Part shown: positions 9,441-17,694 of the stretch, piece after piece
How the letters are laid out: every line of letters starts with the position of its first letter
How positions within the stretch are numbered: position 1 is the first letter of the stretch
Source of the DNA: Cellvibrionaceae bacterium 1162T.S.0a.05
Lineage (GTDB): Bacteria; Pseudomonadota; Gammaproteobacteria; Pseudomonadales; Cellvibrionaceae
Assembly: GCA_000964245.1 (NCBI GenBank)
Contig: LANB01000001.1
Coordinates: forward strand, 4,219,501 to 4,283,500
Direction of reading: 5' to 3'
Length of the DNA stretch: 64,000 nt
Made by a program: the position numbers and the translations under genes
The notes under the pieces: generated by a model
The model's database searches: none
Seen by the model: the letters and a program-made list of their open reading frames with translations, nothing else
What the model was told of the DNA's origin: nothing

Positions 9441-11282
9441 TTAATTTGTATTGCCGAATTCGGAAGGTAGCTCCAAGCCTTCCCGATCAATACTATAAAG
9501 CCCCTCTTCCAATTTAAGCAATTTCATCCACCCGCGAACAGAGTTGATGAGATAGATTGCAGTGGCACGATTCAGATCGGCTTTTTCGAGTACGGCTTCT
9601 TCAATTCGATTTTGATCCAGCAAATATTGGCGAAAGGTGCCGTTTAACAAACCCTGATCCAGGCTGGGCGTTAATAACTTGCCGTCTAATTCCAATACCA
9701 GGTTTGCTGAGCAGCTTTCTGTAAGATTGCCCTGTTCATTCACGATTAATACATCATCGGCTAGGTATTTATCAGTCAATGCCTGGTAAAACTGACGTTG
9801 ACTGGTTTTATGGTAAATGAAGCGGCTTTGGGTTGCGCTTTTTTCCGGACTGACTCGCAGTGTTTGCCCGAGCTTACTGCCCAGTGCTGAAGCCTTGATG
9901 GAAAAATTGCCTTTGCTGTCCAACCATAATTGAATTTTTTGCGCCTCTGTAATGTGTTGGCTTGCATTTGCAAGCATGCGTTTCAAGCCTTTTTCGCTAA
10001 AAGGAAAACCAAAATACTGCGCGGCATCCTGCATCCGTTGCACGTGATTCTCAAGTAAAAAAACGTTGCCATCAGCTTCCATGCGTAAACTTTCCAGCAA
10101 GCGAATATCCGGCGGTTTACGTGTTAAAATTTCTGCCTTGATATGACACTCGTCAAATTCGTCTTCCACTGTGGAATCCCACACAATGCCGCCACCCACG
10201 CCGTAGGTCGCTTGCTGTTTTTCACTGTCGATTAGCACGGTACGAATAGCGACATTGAATAAGGCATCCCCATTTGGCGCAAGATAGCCAATACTTCCGG
10301 TATAAATACCACGCGGACTGTGTTCAAGCTCGGCAATAATTTTCATGGTTGAAATTTTCGGTGCGCCGGTAATTGAAGCGCAAGGGAATATCTGCTTGAG
10401 GACATCAATGGGGTGATGAGGACTTTGTGCACGCACACTCGACGTCATTTGAAAAACAGTGGGATAGGTTTCAATATCAAACAAGCTGTCAACTTTCACA
10501 GAACCTGTTTCTGCCACGCAGCCTAGATCGTTGCGGATCATATCCACAATCATCAAATTTTCTGCACGGTTCTTTTCCGAGTTTTTTAACCACAATGCAC
10601 GATCGGCATCTTGCGTACTGTGCAAGCCGCGATTGATGGTGCCCTTCATGGGTTTGGCTGTAATTTCGCCATCTTGCATTTGAAAAAATAATTCTGGCGA
10701 AGCCGAACAAATATGATAGCGGCCGAGATTTAAATAGGCGCTGTAGTTGGCACTCTGGGCTTGTTGCAAAGCCTTAAAATAGGTCAGCGGATCGTTATTA
10801 AAGGCGGTGTGCAAACGAAAACTGTAATTCACCTGATACGTATCGCCCGCCGCGATACGCGCTTTAATTGAAGCAATGGCTTTCGCATATTCATCTTGTG
10901 CAATATCGGCCTGCCAGCGCGTTGTTGGCCATTGCGCGCCGCCGGGATGTGTTTCTGCCGTTACGCTAGACCAATCCTCCGCGCCGACTTCCTGCACGTT
11001 TGCGTACACACCAAAAAAAAGTATGGGATAAGCGAGTGAGGGTCGGGAATGTATCGATGTTGCCAGTGTTTTTTTCATGGCGGGGTTCAAACCCGCCGCC
11101 GCTTCGTATGCCAGATAACCTGCAAGATAATAACCCGCATCCAGTTTTTCTCGCATACGTGCCAGGCAATCGTTTACCTGCGAAATAGTATCCGCCGAAA
11201 TCACTTCCAGAGGGTGTTCGAAGAGTAGAAAGGCTTCCCTGCTTTGTTGCAGGAGAATAGAGGCGAAGGACTGCAATTTCAT
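9441..11282 (-). CDS. pabBC: Fused aminodeoxychorismate synthase component I / aminodeoxychorismate lyase
   Basis: Bifunctional enzyme of p-aminobenzoate and folate synthesis, 613 residues. Residues ~1-375 are the PabB chorismate-binding domain, with YQVNYSFRLHTAF, the signature KPMKGT and the core IVDMIRNDLGCVAETGSVKV followed by FPCASITGAPKISTMKIIAE. Residues ~390-600 are a PabC-like class IV PLP lyase/aminotransferase domain (LLESLRMEADGNVFLLENHV, then DDVLIVNEQGNLTESCSANL). The fusion lets aminodeoxychorismate pass directly to the lyase; the glutaminase subunit PabA is not nearby. It is divergent from the M16 peptidase, with a 188-bp intergenic region. Confidence 0.92.
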   Translation of the reverse strand: MKLQSFASILLQQSREAFLLFEHPLEVISADTISQVNDCLARMREKLDAGYYLAGYLAYEAAAGLNPAMKKTLATSIHSRPSLAYPILFFGVYANVQEVGAEDWSSVTAETHPGGAQWPTTRWQADIAQDEYAKAIASIKARIAAGDTYQVNYSFRLHTAFNNDPLTYFKALQQAQSANYSAYLNLGRYHICSASPELFFQMQDGEITAKPMKGTINRGLHSTQDADRALWLKNSEKNRAENLMIVDMIRNDLGCVAETGSVKVDSLFDIETYPTVFQMTSSVRAQSPHHPIDVLKQIFPCASITGAPKISTMKIIAELEHSPRGIYTGSIGYLAPNGDALFNVAIRTVLIDSEKQQATYGVGGGIVWDSTVEDEFDECHIKAEILTRKPPDIRLLESLRMEADGNVFLLENHVQRMQDAAQYFGFPFSEKGLKRMLANASQHITEAQKIQLWLDSKGNFSIKASALGSKLGQTLRVSPEKSATQSRFIYHKTSQRQFYQALTDKYLADDVLIVNEQGNLTESCSANLVLELDGKLLTPSLDQGLLNGTFRQYLLDQNRIEEAVLEKADLNRATAIYLINSVRGWMKLLKLEEGLYSIDREGLELPSEFGNTN

Positions 11283-11470
11283 AGATGTTTGTGCAACAAA
11301 AGAGGAATTCTACCCGCGCGGCAGCGAAAACAACAGCAACACGCCCTATTGCGCCGAACCTCAGCGCGCCTGACTGGTCATATAGCCCATTAGTCGGTAA
11401 TCTTAGCCGTTATTGTTCACGACCACATAGCGTTCACAACGACGATTATTCACCAGGGAGCAAAATCTGG

Positions 11471-14206
11471 ATGTTGAAAACAATTTATCGCTCAATGAGT
11501 TTTTATCTGCTTATCCTCTCTTTAGGCTTATCCACACAAATCAGCTTTGCCGATGTCGATATCCCCTATACCGATGTGACATTGGATAACGGCCTGCGCT
11601 TGATCATTCACGAAGATCACAAAGCGCCGATTGTTGCGGTAAACGTCTGGTATCACGTGGGTTCTAAAAATGAAGTGGAAGGCAAAACCGGCTTTGCTCA
11701 CTTATTTGAGCATTTGATGTTCAACGGCACCGAGAATTTTAAAGGGGAATACTTTGAGCCGATGGGCAAGGTCGGCGCCACCGATATGAATGGCACAACC
11801 AATATCGACCGCACCAATTATTTCCAGAACGTCCCCAATACCGCGCTCGACCTGGCCTTGTGGATGGAGTCCGACCGCATGGGCCACTTGCTCGGCGCGA
11901 TTACGGAAGAAGGTTTGAAGACGCAGCGTGGTGTTGTACAAAATGAAAAGCGTCAGGGCGAGAACCAACCCTACGGCAAGGTTTTTGGCATTATCGCTGA
12001 GAATCTCTACCCCGAAGGCCACCCCTACTCGTGGACAACGATTGGCTCCATGGAAGATTTGAATGCGGCGACGCTTGACGATGTGAAGGAATGGTTCCGC
12101 ACTTATTACGGCCCCAACAACGCGGTACTCGTGATTGCCGGTGATGTGCAAACCGATGAGGTGGTCGACAAGGTTAAACATTACTTTGGCGATATTCCAC
12201 CCGGCCCCCCGCTGAGCAAGCCGAAAACCTGGGTGCCAGAACTCGCCAGCGAAAAGCGTATTACCATGGAAGACCGCGTTCCCCAGGCACGCGTCTATAT
12301 GGTTTGGCCCATCCCTGAAATGGGTAGCGATGAGTTAAGCATGCTGGACATCAGCTCTGACTTTCTTTCAATGGGGAAAACCTCGCGCCTGTATAAACGC
12401 CTGGTGTATCAAGACCAGATTGCCACCGATGTCGCAGCCTATATTTACCCTGGTGAACTCACTTCGGCTTTTATTATTCAGGCAACCGCACAACCCGGTG
12501 TGGATTTAACTAAAGTTGAAAATGCCATAAATGAAGAATTGACAAAATTTTTAGCCAAAGGCCCCAACAAGAAAGAATTGCAACGCATTAAAACACAGTA
12601 CCGCAGTCGCTTTGTTCGCGGTATTGAGCGCATTGGTGGCTTCGGTGGCAAATCCGACATACTCGCTTCCAACACCGTTTACTTTAATAAACCCGATGCC
12701 TACAAGCGCGGGCTGGAAAATGTTGCGAATGCGACAAGCAAGCAAGTCAAAAACGTGGCCTCTGCCTGGTTGAAAAAACCCAGACTTACCCTGGAGGTTC
12801 ACCCTTTCCCGACATTGCAAGCATCAACAGAAAGTGCCGATCGTTCAAAACTGCCGATGCCGGACACCTTCCCCGAAGTGGATTTTGATCAATTCGAGCG
12901 CGCCACACTGAAAAACGGCATGGAAATATTACTGGCCAAACGCGACGCCGTACCAACCATCGATTTTCGTCTGATGTTTGACGCCGGTTACGCCTCCGAC
13001 CAGTTTGCTCTGCAAGGCACTTCGAGCATGGCCATGTCGATGTTAATGGAAGGGACAAAAAATCGTAGCTCTCAGGAAATCAGCGAAGAGCGCGATATGT
13101 TGGGCACCTCAATCTCAACCTCCTCCGGACTCGACCTCTCCGGCGTTTCTATGAACACCTTGACGGAAAACCTGGATGCGTCTCTGGATATATACAGCGA
13201 CATTATTCTTAACCCCACCTTTCCGGAACATGAATTGGAGCGCCTGCGCAAAATGCGTATTGCTGGCATCCAACGCGAAAAGGTCACACCCATTCCCATG
13301 GCCTTGCGCGTCCTGCCACGTTTAATGTTTGGCGATGACCACGCGTATGGCCAACCCTTGACCGGGTCCGGCACCATTGAATCTGCGCAACAATTTACCC
13401 GCGAACAATTACAGAAATATCACGCCACCTGGTTCAAACCCAACAAAGCCACCATGGTTATTGTTGGCGATACCAGCATGCAGGAGATTATTCCCAAACT
13501 CGAAAAATATTTTGGTGATTGGCAAAGCGGCGAAACACCGAAGAAAAATATTGCTGATGTCAAACAAAATAAAGAAAGTGTTTACCTCCTGCACCGCCCG
13601 GATTCAGAACAGTCCTTTATTATTGCGGGCTTAATGGCGCCACCAAAAAACCAGGGGAATGATCTCGCGCGCGATGTGATGAATGCGGTTTACGGAGGCG
13701 AGTTTAATGCACGCTTGAATATGAATCTGCGCGAAGACAAACACTGGGCCTACGGCGCCTACGCCTTTATGTTCGACACCGCTGCGCAGCGCCCCTATAT
13801 CAGTTGGGCCTCTGTACAAACAGATAAAACCGCTGAATCCATGGCGGAAATTCGCAAAGAGTTGAGCGCGATCATCAGCGATAACCCTCCCACACAAGCT
13901 GAAATGGACCGCGCGCTGAGAAAAATGATTCTGTCTCTTCCCGGAAATTGGGAAACCGCAGGCGCCGTGAGTGGCTCACTTGCTGAGATTGTGCGCTTCG
14001 ATTTGCCGGATGATTATTGGAATACTTATGCGCAAAACCTGCGGGCCTTGTCGCTTGATGATATTCAAAAAGCCGCGAAGGAAATTATTGATCCTGATAA
14101 TCTGGTTTGGGTTGTTGTGGGGGATCGTTCGAAAATTGAAGCGAAGATTCGCGCGCTTGGGTATAAGGATATTAAGATATTGGACGATGAGGGGAATGTT
14201 CTTTAG
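11471..14206 (+). CDS. M16 zinc metallopeptidase, two-domain, exported
   Basis: Pitrilysin-family peptidase of 911 residues, predicted to be exported. The start I chose, ATG at 11471, gives a signal peptide (hydrophobic SFYLLILSLGLSTQISFA) and has GGGAG ten bases upstream; the same frame is open back to 11285, but that extension looks unlike protein. The N-terminal M16 half carries the inverted zinc motif HLFEHLMFNGTENFKG. A second M16-like half (from ~residue 440: ATLKNGMEILLAKRDAVPTI) has GTSSMAMSMLMEG where the metal site would be, so it is the inactive half typical of this subfamily. It probably degrades small peptides in the periplasm; the substrate is unknown. Confidence 0.92.
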   Translation: MLKTIYRSMSFYLLILSLGLSTQISFADVDIPYTDVTLDNGLRLIIHEDHKAPIVAVNVWYHVGSKNEVEGKTGFAHLFEHLMFNGTENFKGEYFEPMGKVGATDMNGTTNIDRTNYFQNVPNTALDLALWMESDRMGHLLGAITEEGLKTQRGVVQNEKRQGENQPYGKVFGIIAENLYPEGHPYSWTTIGSMEDLNAATLDDVKEWFRTYYGPNNAVLVIAGDVQTDEVVDKVKHYFGDIPPGPPLSKPKTWVPELASEKRITMEDRVPQARVYMVWPIPEMGSDELSMLDISSDFLSMGKTSRLYKRLVYQDQIATDVAAYIYPGELTSAFIIQATAQPGVDLTKVENAINEELTKFLAKGPNKKELQRIKTQYRSRFVRGIERIGGFGGKSDILASNTVYFNKPDAYKRGLENVANATSKQVKNVASAWLKKPRLTLEVHPFPTLQASTESADRSKLPMPDTFPEVDFDQFERATLKNGMEILLAKRDAVPTIDFRLMFDAGYASDQFALQGTSSMAMSMLMEGTKNRSSQEISEERDMLGTSISTSSGLDLSGVSMNTLTENLDASLDIYSDIILNPTFPEHELERLRKMRIAGIQREKVTPIPMALRVLPRLMFGDDHAYGQPLTGSGTIESAQQFTREQLQKYHATWFKPNKATMVIVGDTSMQEIIPKLEKYFGDWQSGETPKKNIADVKQNKESVYLLHRPDSEQSFIIAGLMAPPKNQGNDLARDVMNAVYGGEFNARLNMNLREDKHWAYGAYAFMFDTAAQRPYISWASVQTDKTAESMAEIRKELSAIISDNPPTQAEMDRALRKMILSLPGNWETAGAVSGSLAEIVRFDLPDDYWNTYAQNLRALSLDDIQKAAKEIIDPDNLVWVVVGDRSKIEAKIRALGYKDIKILDDEGNVL

Positions 14207-14249
14207 ATCAGTTGGCTTTATTGTTATCGTAATTTTTAGAAAGTCGCGG

Positions 14250-14363
14250 AATCACTAATCGCGGGAATTTCCTTTCTAAAAACGCATGAATACATCCCTG
14301 TAGCTCCCTCTCTTCATCCCTGAAGAGAGGGTTTTAGAAAGGAAATTCCCGCGATCAGTGATT
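14250..14363 (-). repeat. Structured palindromic element, copy 1 (inverted orientation)
   Basis: Outer arms 14250-14281 and 14332-14363 pair over 32 bases with one mismatch. Inside is an 11-bp hairpin (14306-14316 with 14321-14331). On one side only, bases 14282-14305 stay unpaired; on the minus strand they read AGCTACAGGGATGTATTCAT plus GCGT. The same architecture and core occur in copies 2 and 3 with different stem sequences. No protein-coding content. Confidence 0.85.
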
Positions 14364-14535
14364 TGCAGAGTACATCGCAATAGATCTTTCCAGCATTTGA
14401 TTATTGAAAAGACCAAGTACTCTTTTAGCAAGTTTCAGTCGAGACATACAATTGCGTAAAAGTATTGCCAATTGAATCTATTCTCTTTTTATTCACACCC
14501 TAATTAACCCAGGAAAAACTGCGAAAGGCTATCCT

Positions 14536-14649
14536 AATCACCGAGTGTGGGGATTCCCTTTCCGAAACCCTCTCTTCAGGGAAGAAGAGAGGGAGCTACA
14601 GGGATGTATTCATGCGTTTTCGGAAAGGGAAGCGCCGCAATCGGTGATT
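14536..14649 (+). repeat. Structured palindromic element, copy 2
   Basis: Inverted copy of element 1, 172 bp away. Outer arms 14536-14567 and 14617-14649 pair with a few mismatches. The inner hairpin is 14568-14577 with 14584-14593. The unpaired core 14594-14616 is identical to that of copy 1 (AGCTACAGGGATGTATTCAT...). Copies 1 and 2 lie in the 550-bp gap between the M16 peptidase and the DASS transporter. The 172 bp between them (14364-14535) shows nothing I can identify. Confidence 0.85.
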
Positions 14650-14756
14650 TTGCGACTCCCTGTCTGACCGCTATAACTTTTCCCGGAAAATAACGATAAA
14701 ATAGCTTAACCATAGGTGATATCCTTTAACCAACAATAAAATAAATCAAACACACC

Positions 14757-16148
14757 ATGTTTACAGCCAACCCCAAATCCCGCATTTTTCTGATTATCGG
14801 GCCAATTCTCTCAACAGCATTGTTCGCTATTGGCAGTTTTTACGATTGGCCACCTGAGGCTAGTCTGACGCTGGCAATTACAGCTTTATGTGCGCTTTGG
14901 TGGTCAACGGAAGCCTTGCCTATTCCTGTTACCTCGCTACTTCCACTAGCACTGTTTCCCTTGCTCGGCGTGCTGAGCGCTAAGGAAGTGGCAGAGGCGT
15001 ACGGCAACCATTTTATTTTGCTTTTGTTGGGTGGCTTTTTACTGTCAACGGCTTTATCACATAGTCATGCCCATCGGCGTATTGCGCTGGTTTTGTTGAA
15101 TGTTTTTGGTGGCTCGTCTTACCGTCGTGTTGTGTTTGGATTTATGGCAACGTCAGCGCTGTTGAGTATGTGGATTTCCAATACCGCGACCACCTTGATG
15201 TTGCTGCCCATTGCCCTCGCAATTGTTTCTGCTTGCGACAATCAAAAATTAAAAATCCCTCTCTTGCTCGGTATTTGTTATGCCGCCAGTATTGGCGGTA
15301 TCGGCACACCAATCGGTACACCGCCGAACTTGTTATTTATTAATGCCTACCAACAAAGCACGGGAAAGGAATTTACCTTTTTGAGTTGGATGACCTGGGG
15401 AATTCCGCTCGTGATTGTGTTTATTCCTCTTGTGGGTTTGTGGCTTACGCGCAATTTGGAGCGCGGTGGCAGTATTGAATTGCCTGAAACCGAAGCCTGG
15501 AGCAGTGCGCAAATTCGTATTCTGATTATTTTTGCAATTACTGCCCTCGCCTGGGTCACACGACGAGAGCCTTTCGGTGGTTGGAGCGATTGGCTGGGCT
15601 TTGAAGGCGCGAATGATGCTTCTGTGGTTTTACTTGCGGTTGTTGCGCTTTTTCTGTTTCGGGACAAGCAAGGTGAGCCGCTTTTAACCTGGGAAGCAGC
15701 TAATCGAATTCCCTGGGGTATTTTGTTATTGTTTTCCAGCGGCTTGTGTATCGCTGAGGCTTTCAGTTCGTCGGGCCTCGCAGCCTTGTTCGCGTCGGCG
15801 TTGGGTGGGCTCGACTTTCTCCCTTTACTACTGCTAATTGCCATGCTGTGTTTGGGCGTAACCTTCCTGACGGAATTAACCAGTAATACTGCTACCACTG
15901 CCCTGCTCATGCCCATTCTCGCAACGGTCGGTCTCACCCTCGGTATCGACCCTTATCTCTTGATGATCCCGGCGGCGATGAGTGCCAGTTGTGCCTTTAT
16001 GCTGCCTGTTGCGACCGCGCCAAATGCGATTATTTTTGGGAGTGAAGAAGTCCCTATCGGGCGGATGATCCGCGAGGGCTTTGCACTCAACTTCCTCGGT
16101 GCCGCCCTGATCACCGGGCTCTTTTCTGTCCATCTGCTCTTTAAGTAA
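14757..16148 (+). CDS. DASS/SLC13-family anion:Na+ symporter
   Basis: Inner-membrane secondary transporter of the divalent anion:Na+ symporter family, which imports dicarboxylates, sulfate or phosphate. The 463-residue protein has about 11 hydrophobic segments. It carries both Ser-Asn-Thr signatures, SNTATTLMLLPIALAI near residue 145 and ELTSNTATTALLMPILATVG near residue 375, which bind Na+ and substrate carboxylates; IGTPIGTPPNLLF also fits the family. The substrate cannot be told from sequence. It stands alone behind a long repeat-bearing intergenic region and may or may not be co-transcribed with the flavoenzyme 90 bp downstream. Confidence 0.9.
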   Translation: MFTANPKSRIFLIIGPILSTALFAIGSFYDWPPEASLTLAITALCALWWSTEALPIPVTSLLPLALFPLLGVLSAKEVAEAYGNHFILLLLGGFLLSTALSHSHAHRRIALVLLNVFGGSSYRRVVFGFMATSALLSMWISNTATTLMLLPIALAIVSACDNQKLKIPLLLGICYAASIGGIGTPIGTPPNLLFINAYQQSTGKEFTFLSWMTWGIPLVIVFIPLVGLWLTRNLERGGSIELPETEAWSSAQIRILIIFAITALAWVTRREPFGGWSDWLGFEGANDASVVLLAVVALFLFRDKQGEPLLTWEAANRIPWGILLLFSSGLCIAEAFSSSGLAALFASALGGLDFLPLLLLIAMLCLGVTFLTELTSNTATTALLMPILATVGLTLGIDPYLLMIPAAMSASCAFMLPVATAPNAIIFGSEEVPIGRMIREGFALNFLGAALITGLFSVHLLFK

Positions 16149-16238
16149 GCGACCAGCGTGTTGAAGTTGGGCTGCGCGCTAAAAAAATGACGTGAGAAAC
16201 ATAGAAGCAAACGCTATAGCGCGCTATGATTCAGTTAT

Positions 16239-17684
16239 ATGACAACGCAACGTTATGATATTGCCGTAGTGGGCGGTGGCCTTCATGGTGTCAGCATTGC
16301 CGCTGAAGCCGCCAGCAGAGGCTTGTCTGTTGTTCTGTTTCAAGCCAAGGATCTCGCCTCTGGCCCAACCGGCAGTTTATGCACTGTAGCGCGCGGCGGC
16401 TTGCGCAGACTTGAACGATTTCGCCTGGATTGGGTAAATCGTAACCTTCGGGAAATTGCGCTATTAAAAAGCCGGGCACCGCATTTATTAACTCGCCAGC
16501 TTTTCCAGGTGGTCAGCCGCCCTTCTGTGCGCAGCGATAGACGTATACGACGCGGGCTCGCAATCTATTCGTTCTTGCAAAACCGTCAGTTTCGTTCAGT
16601 GGAACACGACCGCCCTGTTAAAACCAATACGGCACAACTTGAATACAATGAATTTCGTTTGTGCAACAACCGTTTAATTCTAAATCTCGCTCGGCAAGCA
16701 AAATACTTCGGTGCAGATATTCGCCCCTACTGCCGGGTCGACGAAATTCACAGACAAAGTGATCATTGGCAATTAACCAACGGGTGCGAGCAAACAGATT
16801 CTAAAAGCAGCGTGGAAGCTAAAATCCTGGTGAATTGCTGTGGCTGGCTAGCTGAAAAATTTTTACGAGACGTAGTGAAAGCACCGACACGCTGTCGAGC
16901 CAAGGTTTGCCACAGTGGACGCTTTTATTTTCCGCGGCCTGAACACTTTCGCAATTACGTTTTTCAACAAGACAATGGCGCGCTGGTCTATGCACATGAA
17001 CTGGATCAACACTATTTTGTTGTTGGGCCAATTAATTTTGAAAATGATAATGATGAGCAACGCACGCTCGCACTCAATACGGCTCTCGATTTTCTTAAAA
17101 GTGTTGGTATTTCTTATACGGCCGAAGATTGCCGACACGCTGCATGGAGCAGTCGCGCCCTGCCCGAAGATCTATTGAGCAATGATGGCCAACGTTACAA
17201 AGACTATTATCTCGACCTGCACAATCCCGGAAAAGTGGCTCCCCTGTTAAATTTATTTGGCATGAGCACGGTGCATTACAGATTAATCGCAGAGCATGCA
17301 CTCGAAATTCTAAAGGTTTTTACCGAGGCAGATAAAAACACGCAATACAGTGATGCACCGCTACTGGGTGCAGATTTCTCGAAAGCATTTGATTTGCATT
17401 GCGCTGAGATTAAATCTGACCTTACCCCTGAATACCACGAGCTCGCTCAACGCTGGCTGGAAAGTTACGGCAAGGACAGTGATATATTGATCAGCGCCTT
17501 AAAAAGTAACACACTGGGTGAGCATATTGCTCATGGCTTATATGAGGCAGAGGTCAAGTATCTTGTTGAAAATGAATGGGTGACCTGCGCTGACGACATT
17601 CTATGGCGACGCAGCGCACTTGGCTTGCACTTTAATGAAGGCGATCGTGACAAACTAAGCACAACTATAAGCACACTGACTTAA
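16239..17684 (+). CDS. GlpD-like FAD-dependent oxidoreductase
   Basis: FAD-binding oxidoreductase of the DAO superfamily, most like glycerol-3-phosphate dehydrogenase but too divergent to name. The 481-residue protein starts with the dinucleotide fold DIAVVGGGLHGVSIAAEAAS, followed by LASGPTGSLCTVARGGLRRL, which parallels the SGTSSRSSKLIHGGLRYLE region of GlpD. The C-terminal ~120 residues resemble the GlpD helical cap (ALGLHFNEGDRD). No strong ribosome-binding site precedes the ATG. It converges on the VWA gene with a 10-bp gap. The end of the gene contains an imperfect 12-base direct repeat (about 17653-17676). Confidence 0.75.
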   Translation: MTTQRYDIAVVGGGLHGVSIAAEAASRGLSVVLFQAKDLASGPTGSLCTVARGGLRRLERFRLDWVNRNLREIALLKSRAPHLLTRQLFQVVSRPSVRSDRRIRRGLAIYSFLQNRQFRSVEHDRPVKTNTAQLEYNEFRLCNNRLILNLARQAKYFGADIRPYCRVDEIHRQSDHWQLTNGCEQTDSKSSVEAKILVNCCGWLAEKFLRDVVKAPTRCRAKVCHSGRFYFPRPEHFRNYVFQQDNGALVYAHELDQHYFVVGPINFENDNDEQRTLALNTALDFLKSVGISYTAEDCRHAAWSSRALPEDLLSNDGQRYKDYYLDLHNPGKVAPLLNLFGMSTVHYRLIAEHALEILKVFTEADKNTQYSDAPLLGADFSKAFDLHCAEIKSDLTPEYHELAQRWLESYGKDSDILISALKSNTLGEHIAHGLYEAEVKYLVENEWVTCADDILWRRSALGLHFNEGDRDKLSTTISTLT

Positions 17685-17694
17685 CCACATACTT

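Noticed and set aside
11285-11470. N-terminal extension of the M16 peptidase
   Set aside because: The extension has no family similarity, would bury the signal peptide, and the ATG at 11471 has a proper ribosome-binding site.
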